Position numbers and translations under genes: made by a program. Of a stretch of 64,000 nucleotides of DNA, positions 1-9,173 are shown in pieces (the stretch's first letter is position 1; each line of letters begins with the position of its first letter). The stretch is from Schauerella fraxinea (lineage in GTDB: Bacteria > Pseudomonadota > Gammaproteobacteria > Burkholderiales > Burkholderiaceae_B). The stretch covers positions 1,302,001 through 1,366,000 of the forward strand of contig JAVDKK010000001.1 of the NCBI GenBank assembly GCA_030849945.1. Reading direction: 5' to 3'. The notes under the pieces were generated by a model that was not told where the DNA came from, searched no databases, and worked only from the letters and a program-made list of their open reading frames with translations.

Positions 1-1570
1 CGTCGGGCTTGGTGGTGAAAAAAGGTTCGAAGGCATGGCTGAGCACCTCGGGCGTCATGCCCACGCCATTGTCGGCCACCGAGATACGCACATAATCGCC
101 CGGCGCAAGCTCCTTGCCCTGGCAATACTCCGCACCCAGCACCACGTTCTCGGACACGAGATGGATCACGCCCTCGCCATGCAGCGCATCGCGGGCGTTG
201 ATCGCCAGATTGAGCACTGCGTTTTCGAGTTGATTGCGATCCACCTGGATCGACCAGGGGTAATCAGGCAGCGACATATTCACCGTGATGGTCTCGCCCA
301 GCGCCCGTTGCAGCAGTTCTTCCAGCGCATCGAATACCCGCCGCGTGTTGAGCACCGAGGGCGAGAGCGGCTGCCGCCTGGCGAAGGCCAGCAACTGCGC
401 CGATAACTTGGCGCCGCGTTTGACGGCCGCGCTGGCGGCCTCGACGCGTTTTTGTACTTTGGGGTTGTTGCGCTCCTGCATGCCGAGCAATTGCAGGTTG
501 CCCGCGATCACCTGCAGCACATTATTGAAGTCGTGCGCCACCCCGCCTGTGAGCGAGCCGATGGCTTCGAGCTTTTGCGATTGACGCAGTTGTTCCTCAG
601 CCGCCGAACGGGCCTGTACCGCGTCGGTCACGCGCTGCTCCAGATGGCGGGTGAGTTCGTAAAGCGCATCCTCGGCAATCTTGCGCTCGTGAATATCGAT
701 CAGCACGCCGGGAAAACGCGTGGGCTTGCCGGCCGCATCGAACTCACATCGGCCGCTCGCCAGAATCCACAGATAGCTGCCGTCCGGGCGGCGAATCCGG
801 TACTCGCTGCTGTATGGCACGCCTTCGTTGACGGTACGGGCAATGGCGGCATTGACGCGCGCCAGGTCATCCGGATGCACGATCTCGGTGGCGACCTCGA
901 TCGGTAAGCCACGCTCCGACTGCTCCACCGGGAACGAAAAGGTGCGCGCAAAGCGCTCGTCGCCCGACAGCAAGTTGGCGTCGATGTCCCACACGAAAGA
1001 CCCCAGCACTGCGCCGCTGTTGAGCGCGAACTGCAAGCGTTCGTTGGCGGCGCGATAGGCCGCTTCAGCCTCGCGCCGACGCCGTTCGAGCATGATGCGA
1101 TCGGTGGTTTCAACCACGATCGCCACCACGCCGGCAGGCCGCCCGTCATCCTCGGTCACGGGGCTGTAGAAGAGGTCCATCCACACGTCTTCGGGCTTGC
1201 CGTTGCGCAACAGCACCAGCTCTTTATCCCGGTATGAAAGGGTGCCGCCGGCCAGGCAGGTGTTCACCACGTCGCGGTTGAACGCCGCCACTTCGGGCCA
1301 TCCCAATTCAACCGGGGAGCCCAGCAAGAAGGGGTGGCGTCCACCCGCGAACTCCGAATAGGCATCGTTGTAGATCATGCTGCCGGCTTTGCCCCACAGC
1401 ATCACGATCGGCAGCGGCGAAGCGAGGATCCAGCGCACCGTAGCGCGCAGGCTGTTGGACCATTGGTCCAGCGGGCCGAATTCGGTAGGGGACCAATCGA
1501 AGGCGCGGATACGTGCCGCCATCTCGCCTTTCCAGCCCTCGCAGTCAAAATCGTTTGTCAGAAACTGCAT
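1..1570 (-). CDS. PAS-domain sensor histidine kinase, C-terminus cut by the window edge
   Basis: Membrane-free sensor kinase. The frame is open from an ATG at 1570 to the window start, giving 523 residues. An N-terminal PAS-like region spans about residues 30-135, and a second PAS with a PAC tail spans about 160-265. The dimerisation box GGVAHDFNN puts the phospho-accepting His at residue 346. An N-box (ENAVLNLAINARDAL) and a G1 box (VADNGVGM) follow, then FEPFFTTK at the edge, so the ATPase domain is unfinished. Kinases with the AHDFNN box often end in a receiver domain, which would lie outside the window. No membrane segment is visible, which suggests cytoplasmic sensing. The downstream gene is unknown, and so is the signal. 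Confidence 0.9.
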   Translation of the reverse strand, partial: MQFLTNDFDCEGWKGEMAARIRAFDWSPTEFGPLDQWSNSLRATVRWILASPLPIVMLWGKAGSMIYNDAYSEFAGGRHPFLLGSPVELGWPEVAAFNRDVVNTCLAGGTLSYRDKELVLLRNGKPEDVWMDLFYSPVTEDDGRPAGVVAIVVETTDRIMLERRRREAEAAYRAANERLQFALNSGAVLGSFVWDIDANLLSGDERFARTFSFPVEQSERGLPIEVATEIVHPDDLARVNAAIARTVNEGVPYSSEYRIRRPDGSYLWILASGRCEFDAAGKPTRFPGVLIDIHERKIAEDALYELTRHLEQRVTDAVQARSAAEEQLRQSQKLEAIGSLTGGVAHDFNNVLQVIAGNLQLLGMQERNNPKVQKRVEAASAAVKRGAKLSAQLLAFARRQPLSPSVLNTRRVFDALEELLQRALGETITVNMSLPDYPWSIQVDRNQLENAVLNLAINARDALHGEGVIHLVSENVVLGAEYCQGKELAPGDYVRISVADNGVGMTPEVLSHAFEPFFTTKPD

Positions 1571-1878
1571 GAACAGGGTCTCGGCCGAAAGGTGTATTTT
1601 TAACGCGATGCGCGTAGGGGTTGGGCACGCACCAGCGTGCAGTCGCAGCAGATTCTAATGCGCCGGGCTTGGCGGCTCGTGCGCTTTTTATTCGCGCGGC
1701 GAATTTACAACTATCGCCCCAAGCGCGCTGCGGCGAAGCGGTTCGAGCAAGAAACCTGCCTGAGGGAGACGCGCAGCGCATCAGCAGAAAGACGGGCGCC
1801 GCAAACCCTGGCGCACCGATTGCGCGCCATGCAGCAGGCCCGGCTCGGACAGCGGCATCGGAACGATGCCTCGCCGAT
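1571..1878. other. Intergenic stretch upstream of the kinase
   Basis: This 308-base stretch lies between the tautomerase stop and the kinase start. I see no convincing gene in it. A short inverted repeat (GCACGC, 4-base loop, GCGTGC) sits at 1625-1640, about 55 bases upstream of the kinase start. It could be part of the promoter region, but nothing else supports that. Confidence 0.5.
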
Positions 1879-2253
1879 TCAGCGTCCGGCGGCCTTGGCG
1901 CTGACGCCGTTGGCCACACCCATATCGGTCTTGGGCACATCCGTCACGATGATGCGCACGTCGTCCCCGGCGATGCCCAGGCTTTCGCAGATCGCGCCGT
2001 TCAAGGCGGCGAACAATGCGTCCTTCAACGCTTCCGTGCGGCCGGTGATGAGCTTCACGTCGGCGCGCGCCATCGGGTGGCCGATCTCGCCGGCCACGAT
2101 CACGTGGGCCGGTTCGATTTCCTGCAACGTGATCCGCACCGAGGCCAGCGGCGCGGCGATGCTGTCCACGATGGCCTGGCTCGACGTCTTGAGTAGCGCC
2201 GTTTTCTGGGCGGCGCTGTAGCCGGTCATGATTTGCATGGCAACGATGGGCAT
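1879..2253 (-). CDS. Tandem 4-oxalocrotonate tautomerase-like protein
   Basis: The protein has 124 residues, about twice the length of a 4-oxalocrotonate tautomerase subunit (about 62). It reads as two fused copies. The first starts MPIVAMQIMTGYSAAQK, with the family's catalytic Pro right after the initiator Met. The second starts near residue 61 (MARADVKLITGRTEALK) and has Ala where Pro would be. In this superfamily the N-terminal proline is the general base, so only the first half should be catalytic. It is the last gene after the peptide ABC importer on the same strand, 19 bases beyond the ATPase stop, and may act on an imported acid. The family is clear; the substrate is not. Confidence 0.8.
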   Translation of the reverse strand: MPIVAMQIMTGYSAAQKTALLKTSSQAIVDSIAAPLASVRITLQEIEPAHVIVAGEIGHPMARADVKLITGRTEALKDALFAALNGAICESLGIAGDDVRIIVTDVPKTDMGVANGVSAKAAGR

Positions 2254-2272
2254 GGCGGTCTCTCGTGATGGA

Positions 2273-4147
2273 TTAGCTGTATTTTCCCACGGCGTGGCGT
2301 GCCACGTAGTGGCCGGGACCTACTTCGACCAGCGGCTGCACCACGGGCTCATCGCCGAGCGCGCGCACGGTCGACGGGATTTCGTCCACCAAGAGCGAAC
2401 GCTGGCGGTGGCGACGCTGCGGATCCGCCACCGGCACGGCCGACATGAGCTTCTTCGTATAGGCATGCTGCGGCGCTTCGAATACAGCACGGCGCGGGCC
2501 GATCTCGACGATCTGGCCCAGGTACATCACGGCAACCCGATGGCTCACGCGCTCGACCACCGCCATATCGTGCGAGATGAACAGGAACGACACGCCCAGT
2601 TCACGTTGCAGATCCAGCAGCAGGTTGACGATCTGCGCCTGAATCGACACGTCCAACGCCGACACGGACTCGTCCGCAATCACGACCTTGGGGTTGAGTG
2701 CCAAGGCGCGTGCAATGCAGATCCGTTGCCGCTGCCCACCCGAAAACTCGTGCGGATACCGGTCGATCATCTCGGGCGATAGCCCGCATTTGTCCATCAA
2801 CCACCGCACGCGTTCTTGCGCCTTGCGGCCACGCGCCACGTTATGAATCAGCAGCGGCTCCATGATCGAGTAGCCCACCGTCATGCGGGGATCGAGCGAG
2901 GCGAACGGATCCTGGAAAATGATCTGGATATGCTGACGCAACCGTTGCATGGCCGAGCCACGCAAGGTGCGGATATTCTGGCCGTCGAACGTGATGTCGC
3001 CCGACTGGCTCTTGACCAACTGCAGCAGCGACCGGCCGGTGGTGGTTTTGCCGCAACCCGACTCACCCACCAATGACAGCGTCTCGCCCGGGAAGAGATC
3101 GAAACTCACTTGCTCGACGGCGTGTACCCGGCGTTGCGTGCGGCCCAGAATGCCGCCGGGGATATCGAAACGCGTGACCAGATTGCGAATCTGCAGGATC
3201 GGGCCGTTCTCGCGGCGCACGGTATCGGTGGGCGGTGCCACCGGCACGACTTCGACGCCTGCGGCGGCCTGGGCGACTTCCAAGAGCGGGAAGGGCGCCG
3301 GCGCATCGGTGCCGTTCATCGCACCCAAACGCGGCACGGCCGAGAGCAATGCGCGCGTGTAGGGATGCTGCGGCGCTGAAAAAATGTCGTCCGACGTGCC
3401 GTCTTCGACCTTTTCGCCGCGGTACATCACCAGCACGCGATCGGCCACTTCGGCGACCACACCCATGTCGTGCGTGATGAAGATCACGCCCATGTCCATC
3501 TCTTCCTGCAGCTGACGAATCAATTGCAGGATCTGCGCCTGGATGGTCACATCCAGCGCCGTGGTGGGTTCGTCGGCGATGAGCACTTGCGGTTTGCACG
3601 ACAACGCCATCGCGATCATCACGCGCTGGCGCATCCCGCCCGAAAGCTGATGCGGATAGCGATCGAGGATGGCGCGCGCATCGGGAATGCGCACCTGCTC
3701 GAGCATGCGCAGCGTCTCGGCGCGGGCGGCTGCCGCATCCAGGTTCTGATGCAGTTGCAGGGCTTCGGCGATCTGCACCCCGGCCGTGAAGCTGGGGTTG
3801 AGCGAAGTCATCGGCTCCTGGAAGATCATGGCGATGTCGGAGCCGCGCACGCTTTGCAGCTGGCGGTCCGACGCGCGCATCATGTCGACCGTTTCGCCAT
3901 TGCGGCGGCGCAGGCGCAAGCCGTCGGCGGTAATGGTGCCGCCACCGTACTCGATCAATCGCATGAGCGAGAGCGAGGTCACCGATTTGCCCGAGCCCGA
4001 CTCGCCGACGATGGCAAGCGTCTCGCGGCGATCGATGTGGAACGACACATTGCGAACGGCGCGCACCGCGCCTTGTTGCGTGGCGAAGTCGACCGAGAGA
4101 TTGTCGACTTGCAGAACGCGTTGGGTATCCAGATTGGCCGTGGTCAT
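2273..4147 (-). CDS. Dipeptide/oligopeptide-type ABC importer, fused double ATPase
   Basis: This 624-residue protein holds two complete ABC ATPase domains, as in GsiA (about 623 residues). The first has Walker A GESGSGKS at residues 48-55, signature LSGGMRQR and Walker B VLIADEPTTALD. The second starts near residue 318 and has Walker A GESGCGKT at 361-368, signature FSGGQRQR and VIADESVSALD. Each half ends with the HPYT/HAYT oligopeptide-binding C-terminal extension typical of the Opp/Dpp family. It energises uptake through the two permeases encoded just upstream. Its ATG overlaps the stop of the second permease by 4 bases (ATGA), indicating translational coupling. Glutathione, peptides, nickel and other solutes are all possible, because substrate cannot be read from the ATPase. 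Confidence 0.93.
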   Translation of the reverse strand: MTTANLDTQRVLQVDNLSVDFATQQGAVRAVRNVSFHIDRRETLAIVGESGSGKSVTSLSLMRLIEYGGGTITADGLRLRRRNGETVDMMRASDRQLQSVRGSDIAMIFQEPMTSLNPSFTAGVQIAEALQLHQNLDAAAARAETLRMLEQVRIPDARAILDRYPHQLSGGMRQRVMIAMALSCKPQVLIADEPTTALDVTIQAQILQLIRQLQEEMDMGVIFITHDMGVVAEVADRVLVMYRGEKVEDGTSDDIFSAPQHPYTRALLSAVPRLGAMNGTDAPAPFPLLEVAQAAAGVEVVPVAPPTDTVRRENGPILQIRNLVTRFDIPGGILGRTQRRVHAVEQVSFDLFPGETLSLVGESGCGKTTTGRSLLQLVKSQSGDITFDGQNIRTLRGSAMQRLRQHIQIIFQDPFASLDPRMTVGYSIMEPLLIHNVARGRKAQERVRWLMDKCGLSPEMIDRYPHEFSGGQRQRICIARALALNPKVVIADESVSALDVSIQAQIVNLLLDLQRELGVSFLFISHDMAVVERVSHRVAVMYLGQIVEIGPRRAVFEAPQHAYTKKLMSAVPVADPQRRHRQRSLLVDEIPSTVRALGDEPVVQPLVEVGPGHYVARHAVGKYS

Positions 4148-5034
4148 TTCTCTTGTCGCGGATCCAGGGCGTCGCGCAAACCGTCACCCAGCATGTTGAA
4201 ACCCAGCACTGCCAGGAAGATCGCCGCACCGGGGAAAATCGACATCCAGGGTGCTTGCGTCATGAAGTTCTTTGCCGTGTTGAGCATCGAGCCCCACGAC
4301 GGCGTGGGCGGCTGCAAGCCCAGTCCGAGGAAGGACAAGCTCGCTTCGGCAATGATGGCCGTGGCGATCGTGATCGTGGCCTGCACGATCAAGGGCGGCA
4401 TCACGTTCGGGAAAATGTGCCGGCAGATGATGCGCGTGTCCGAGGCGCCCAAGGCGCGCGCACTCTGCACGTAATCTTCTCGGGTGATCGACAGTACCTG
4501 CCCGCGCGTGAGCCGCACGAAATTGGGTGCGGCCGATACCCCGATGGCAATCATGGCGTTGCTCAGGCTGGGCCCGAGGAAGGCCGCCAGCGCGATGGCG
4601 AGAATCAGGAACGGAATCGCCAGCAAGGCTTCGGTAGCGCGCGAAATGATGCTGTCGGTCCAACCGCCGAAGTAGCCGGAGATCAGGCCGAAGGGCACGC
4701 CCACGGCCAGCGCAATCAGCACCGACACCACGCCGGCCATCAGCGAGGCGCGGGCGCCATAGACGAGCCGGCTGAAGATATCGCGGCCCAGTTCGTCGGA
4801 GCCCAGCCACAGGGCGGCCGAGGGCGCCTTGCGAATGGCCATGAAGCTGGTCTGCAGCGGATCGTGCGTGGCGATCCACGGCGCGAAGATCGCGAGAATG
4901 GCGAAGATCAGCACCACGATGGCGCCGAACACGGCCCCGCGGTTGCGTTTGAATTTGTGCCAGGCGCGGTGGCGGCGGCGGGCCGGGGCCACCATGGCCG
5001 GGGCGGCGACGGAAGTCGCGATCGGCGTACTCAT
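4144..5034 (-). CDS. Dipeptide-type ABC transporter permease, DppC/GsiD-like
   Basis: Inner-membrane permease of 296 residues. It has a cytoplasmic N-terminus rich in Ala, Pro and Arg, then the first membrane segment (GAVFGAIVVLIFAILAIFAP), the OppC-type periplasmic stretch with LGSDELGRD, and further helices. The EAA-type coupling loop is visible as SARALGASDTRIICRHIFPN. The start at 5034 is preferred because the ATG overlaps the upstream permease stop (ATGA), and the conserved OppC N-terminal region begins there. It pairs with the DppB-like protein to form the channel. The stop overlaps the ATPase start in the same way. Confidence 0.93.
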   Translation of the reverse strand: MSTPIATSVAAPAMVAPARRRHRAWHKFKRNRGAVFGAIVVLIFAILAIFAPWIATHDPLQTSFMAIRKAPSAALWLGSDELGRDIFSRLVYGARASLMAGVVSVLIALAVGVPFGLISGYFGGWTDSIISRATEALLAIPFLILAIALAAFLGPSLSNAMIAIGVSAAPNFVRLTRGQVLSITREDYVQSARALGASDTRIICRHIFPNVMPPLIVQATITIATAIIAEASLSFLGLGLQPPTPSWGSMLNTAKNFMTQAPWMSIFPGAAIFLAVLGFNMLGDGLRDALDPRQEK

Positions 5035-5975
5035 GCGTGTCTCAGGCGAGGATTGATAAGGATGTACAGCACGTCGGCCACGAGGTTCATGATGATGAAG
5101 CCGGCGGCCACCACCAGCACCACCCCTTGCACGACGGCATAGTCGCGATTGAACACGGCATCGACGATCAGCTTGCCGAAGCCGGGAATCGTGAAGACCT
5201 GCTCGGTGAGCACGGCGCCGGCGAGCAATTCGCCAAAAAGCAACGTGACCAGCGTGACGATCGGCATCAGCGCATTGCGCAGCGCGTGGCGCAACACCAC
5301 GCCGCGGGGCGACACGCCCTTGGCGCGCGCGGTGCGCACGTAATCCGCATTGAGCGCCTCGAGCATCGACGAGCGCGTGTGCCGCATCAGATACGCGGCC
5401 AGTGCGGTCGACAGCACGATCGAGGGCATCAGCATCGTCTTGAACGATAGCCAAAGATCTTGCGACGGCGGCACATAACCCGACGCCGGCAACAAGCGCC
5501 ACTGCACCGACACCAGCATGATGAGCAGGATGCCCAGCCAGAAGTTGGGGATGGACATGCCGGAGAGCGCCGCCACGTTGGCCCCGTACTCGACCTTTGT
5601 GCCTTTTTTGACCGCAGCCAGAATGCCGGCCGGAATGCCGAGCAGGAGCGCCCAGAACATCGCCATCACCGCCAGTTGCAGCGTGACGGGCAGCTTCTGG
5701 GCGATGAGCGTGGTGACTGGTACATCCGTGCGCAGCGAGCGACCGAGATCGCCTTGCAGCACCTGACCCACCCACGCGGCGTACTGCATCGGCAAGGGAT
5801 CGTCGAGCCGGTACTTGTCGCGCAGGTAGTCGAGCACGGCGGGGTCGCGCTCTTCACCCGCGAGGGTCAGTACCGGATCGCCCGGGAGGATTTTCTGCAG
5901 CCCGAACACGATCATCGACACCAGAATCAGTGTCGGGATCGCGACGAGCACGCGGCGCAAAATAAGCTTGAGCAT
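5031..5975 (-). CDS. Dipeptide-type ABC transporter permease, DppB/GsiC-like
   Basis: Inner-membrane permease of 314 residues. It begins with the membrane segment typical of DppB proteins (MLKLILRRVLVAIPTLILVS), followed by the conserved LPGDPV motif and a periplasmic loop. The EAA-loop sequence is TARAKGVSPRGVVLRHALRN. It is the partner of the DppC-like permease. The gene lies 7 bases downstream of the solute-binding protein gene and overlaps the next permease by 4 bases, so all four ABC genes form one operon. Length and topology are normal for the family. Confidence 0.93.
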   Translation of the reverse strand: MLKLILRRVLVAIPTLILVSMIVFGLQKILPGDPVLTLAGEERDPAVLDYLRDKYRLDDPLPMQYAAWVGQVLQGDLGRSLRTDVPVTTLIAQKLPVTLQLAVMAMFWALLLGIPAGILAAVKKGTKVEYGANVAALSGMSIPNFWLGILLIMLVSVQWRLLPASGYVPPSQDLWLSFKTMLMPSIVLSTALAAYLMRHTRSSMLEALNADYVRTARAKGVSPRGVVLRHALRNALMPIVTLVTLLFGELLAGAVLTEQVFTIPGFGKLIVDAVFNRDYAVVQGVVLVVAAGFIIMNLVADVLYILINPRLRHA

Positions 5976-5982
5976 GGGGAAA

Positions 5983-7491
5983 TCAGCCTGCGGTAACGCC
6001 CTTCAGGCGGATCATGCCGTCGGGATAGGGAACGAAGCCTTTGATCTTCTTCTGCACCGCGAAAGGCCACGGCTGGAAGTAGATATTGATCTGGGGCAGT
6101 TCGTCCTGAATGATGGTTTGCGCTTGATCGTAAAGCGCCTTGCGCGCGGCCGTGTCGTTCACCGTGCGCGCTTCGCCCAGTAAACGATCGACGTTGGGGT
6201 TGCTGTACTTGCCGTCGTTCAGGGCGCCCTTGGTCGTGAGGAAGCCATAGATGTTGCCATCCGGATCGACCCGGCCCGACCAGCCGATGATGATGACATC
6301 GAAGTTGCCGGCGATGGCTTCTTTCTGCATCGCGGCGTATTCGGTGGGACGCAGGCTCAGATCGAACCCGGCCTCGGCAGCCATCGCCTGGGTCATCTCG
6401 GCCATGGCCGAGGTGGTCGTGTTGTTGCCGAACATGAGCTCAGCCTTCACGCGCTCCACACCGGCTTCCTTCAACAGTGCTTTCGCCTTGGCCACGTTGC
6501 GCTGGGTCACGGGAAATTTGTCGCTGCTGTAGGGGCTGGCGGGCGGGAAAGGCTGCTGCGCCGGTTCGAACAGGCCGCCACCGATCACTTCATTGATCAC
6601 ATTGCGATCGAGGATGAGCTGGAACGCCTGGCGTACGCGCTTATCCTTGAACGGGCTGGTCTTGGCCCGCTCGCCGTTGCCGACGTTGAAGCGGAACTGT
6701 TGAAAGCCCAGTCCGGCCACGGTCGAGAGCGTCAGATTGGCGTCGCCCTTGACTTGGGCGGCGTCCGAAGGATTGATGCGTTCGACGATATCCAGATCGC
6801 CCGCACGCAGGTTCGACAACCGCACGGTGGTATCGGGGATCGGCAGGAACGTCAGGCGCTTGAACGCGAAATCCTTGGTGTTGTAGTAACCGTCGAATTT
6901 CTCCAGGACGATGCGATCGTTCTGCACCCGCTGCACGAATTTGTAGGGACCCGAGCACACGGGCGCACGGCCCACGGCGGCCGGATCCTGGTCGTTGAAG
7001 GTCTTGGGCGAGAGCATCATGCCGGCCCGGTCGGACAACTGCGCGATCAGGGTGGCGTCGGCTTGCTTCAAGGTCAACACCAGCGTTTCGGCATCCGGCG
7101 CGTCCACTTTTGCCACGGACGTCAGTTCGCTCTTGCGCAGACTGTCCTGCAGCGTCATGGCGCGGTCGAGGTTGGCCTTGGCCGCGGCGGCGTCGAACTT
7201 GGCGCCGTCATGGAAGGTCGCGTCGGTGCGCAGCTTGAAGGTCAGCACGGTATTGTCGGCGTTCCACGACCACGATTGGGCCAGTTGCGGAATGAACTCG
7301 AGCTTCGAATTGATGTCCACCAGTTTGTCGCACAGCGACGTAAACACGATGCGGCCCACATAGGTGCGGGCGCGGTGCGGATCCAGCACGTCGGGATCTT
7401 CCTGCAACCCGATGCGCAGATTTTGAGCCATCGTGGGGGTTGCGGCCAGTGCCAGGAGCACTGCGCCGAGCGTGATGCGCAAACGTTTCAT
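5983..7491 (-). CDS. Periplasmic solute-binding protein of the dipeptide ABC importer (SBP_bac_5)
   Basis: This 502-residue family 5 extracellular solute receptor delivers ligand to the DppBC-like permeases. The Sec signal peptide MKRLRITLGAVLLALAATPTMAQ is followed by NLRIGLQEDPDVLDPHRARTYVG, the usual mature start. An upstream in-frame ATG would add 15 residues, but the ATG at 7491 directly precedes the signal peptide and has a GGGA ribosome-site-like stretch about 10 bases before it. It is the first gene of the importer operon, so the promoter should lie in 7492-7724. The ligand is unresolved: the family includes peptide, glutathione, nickel and opine receptors. Confidence 0.92.
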   Translation of the reverse strand: MKRLRITLGAVLLALAATPTMAQNLRIGLQEDPDVLDPHRARTYVGRIVFTSLCDKLVDINSKLEFIPQLAQSWSWNADNTVLTFKLRTDATFHDGAKFDAAAAKANLDRAMTLQDSLRKSELTSVAKVDAPDAETLVLTLKQADATLIAQLSDRAGMMLSPKTFNDQDPAAVGRAPVCSGPYKFVQRVQNDRIVLEKFDGYYNTKDFAFKRLTFLPIPDTTVRLSNLRAGDLDIVERINPSDAAQVKGDANLTLSTVAGLGFQQFRFNVGNGERAKTSPFKDKRVRQAFQLILDRNVINEVIGGGLFEPAQQPFPPASPYSSDKFPVTQRNVAKAKALLKEAGVERVKAELMFGNNTTTSAMAEMTQAMAAEAGFDLSLRPTEYAAMQKEAIAGNFDVIIIGWSGRVDPDGNIYGFLTTKGALNDGKYSNPNVDRLLGEARTVNDTAARKALYDQAQTIIQDELPQINIYFQPWPFAVQKKIKGFVPYPDGMIRLKGVTAG

Positions 7492-7724
7492 GCTGATTTT
7501 CCCTATGGAGGTCGTATGGTTACGTCCAGTGGCCATTCGTCTTTGCGGGCGGCCTGACCGGCGAGCTTACCGTCTGGTGACCACAAAAATCAATTTGACT
7601 TGTTTTTGTTACTGACAAGAAAAGTTTATGGATCGATTGGGTAATTTTGCGCGCTTTGGCCGGTGTGCGATACAGGGTGCGCTTGCGGCGCGCCGGTGAT
7701 TAGACAACAAGGGGAAGCGAAAAA

Positions 7725-9173
7725 ATGGGTCTGAACGGGATTTTTTGCGGAATACGGCGGTTGCTGCCGCTGCACAAGGCGGCATTTGCGCTGGGTGTTG
7801 GCGCGGCACTGGCAGGTCCGACGGCGTGGGCCGCCCCGGACACCGCGCGCAACGTGCTGATCAGGAACGGCTATGTGATGACGATGGACGGGGCGCTGGG
7901 AGACTTGCCGCGTGCCGACGTTCGCATTCGCGCTGGCCGGATTGCCGAAGTCGGCCCTGCGTTGACCGCCGACGACGGCAGCGAGATCATCGACGCGGCG
8001 GGGCAAGTGGTGATGCCGGGCTTTGTGGATACCCATTCGCACTTGTGGATCACGGCGTTGCGCGGGCAGTACCGCAACACGCCCGAAACCGCCTTCTTCA
8101 GCACCACGAACCGGCTCGCGCCGTCCTTCACGCCGGATGACACCTACGTGGGCATCCTGCTCGGCACGGTCGAGGGCGCGTATGGCGGCATCACCACCAT
8201 GACCGATTTTTTCGACAATGTGCAAACGCGCGAACACATGACGGCTGCTTTGGCCGCGCTGCGCGATGCGCCGCTGCGATCGCGCCTGCTTTACGGCGCG
8301 CAAAGCAAAACCACCGCCAAACAAACCGATCTGCCGCATCTGCAGGCACTGGCCGAAGACTGGGCGCGGCACAGTGCCGACGGTCGCATTACCCTGGGGC
8401 TGGCCTGGCGCCTCCCGCCCAAACTCGATGACGCCGCCGTGTGGCCCGCCAAGCTTGAAGAACTCGAGACGGCCCGGAGATTGAAGCTGCCGGTGGCCGT
8501 GCATGTGAGCGGCAACGCCGAAGCCATGTTCGACGCGTTGATCGCGCGCAGGCTATTGGGCCCCGACATGCAGGTGGTGCACGCGACCGATGCGCGGCCC
8601 GACCAGATCGCCGCATTGAATCAGGCCGGCGCGAGCGTGGCGCTCACCCCTTTGACCGAACAGCGTGTGGGTTACGGACTGACGTTATTGTCGACCTATG
8701 CCGACGTGCAACGGCTGGGCTTGGGCATCGACGGCAACGCGCTGGCCGGGTCGGCCGACATGTTTGCCACGATGCGGCTGGCCGCGCTGACGCAAGCGGG
8801 TGCGGCGCGCAAGGAAACGTCGGTGTCGCCGCGCGACCTGCTGGCATTGGCGACGATCCGGGGTGCCACGGCGTTGGGGATGCAGGACCGGATCGGGTCG
8901 TTGACGCCCGGCAAGCGCGCCGATGTGCAAATCATCGATATGAATGCGTTGAACATCGGGCCCTACGCGGGTGGCGATCCGTCGGCCTGGTTGGTGTATT
9001 CCGCCACCCCGGCCAATGTGCGCACCGTGATTGCCGACGGCCGCGTGGTCAAACGCGACGGCGCCATGGTGGGCATCGATGTGCCGGCGCTGATGCAACG
9101 CGCCCGGGCCAGTCTGACCGGCATCATCGAGCGTGCGGATGCGGCGCGCGGCGCGCCCGTCAATGCGAAATGA
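7725..9173 (+). CDS. Exported amidohydrolase, cytosine deaminase/ATZ-TRZ-like
   Basis: Metal-dependent hydrolase of 482 residues with an apparent signal peptide (hydrophobic LHKAAFALGVGAALAGPTAWAA), which is unusual for this normally cytosolic family. Metal-site motifs are DTHSHLW after the first beta strands, VAVHVSG, VVHATD and LGIDGN near the end of the barrel. The C-terminal LTPGKRADVQIID is the classic closing segment of the composite beta domain. It is related to SsnA and the atrazine-type hydrolases; hydrolysis or deamination of an N-containing compound is expected. AAGGGGAAG lies 6-8 bases before the ATG. It is divergent from the peptide importer, which might supply or remove related compounds (inference). 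Its 3' end overlaps the convergent ABC ATPase by 14 bases. Confidence 0.82.
   Translation: MGLNGIFCGIRRLLPLHKAAFALGVGAALAGPTAWAAPDTARNVLIRNGYVMTMDGALGDLPRADVRIRAGRIAEVGPALTADDGSEIIDAAGQVVMPGFVDTHSHLWITALRGQYRNTPETAFFSTTNRLAPSFTPDDTYVGILLGTVEGAYGGITTMTDFFDNVQTREHMTAALAALRDAPLRSRLLYGAQSKTTAKQTDLPHLQALAEDWARHSADGRITLGLAWRLPPKLDDAAVWPAKLEELETARRLKLPVAVHVSGNAEAMFDALIARRLLGPDMQVVHATDARPDQIAALNQAGASVALTPLTEQRVGYGLTLLSTYADVQRLGLGIDGNALAGSADMFATMRLAALTQAGAARKETSVSPRDLLALATIRGATALGMQDRIGSLTPGKRADVQIIDMNALNIGPYAGGDPSAWLVYSATPANVRTVIADGRVVKRDGAMVGIDVPALMQRARASLTGIIERADAARGAPVNAK

Noticed and set aside
3063..4229. Long open frame (388 codons) on the minus strand inside the ABC ATPase region
   Set aside because: It overlaps the well-supported double ATPase in another frame and is rich in Arg/Ala/His with no family motif: a high-GC shadow frame.
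7599..7619. CTTGT and ACAAG inverted pair as a terminator or operator
   Set aside because: Arms are only 5 bases with an 11-base spacer; too weak to call in an AT-rich promoter gap.
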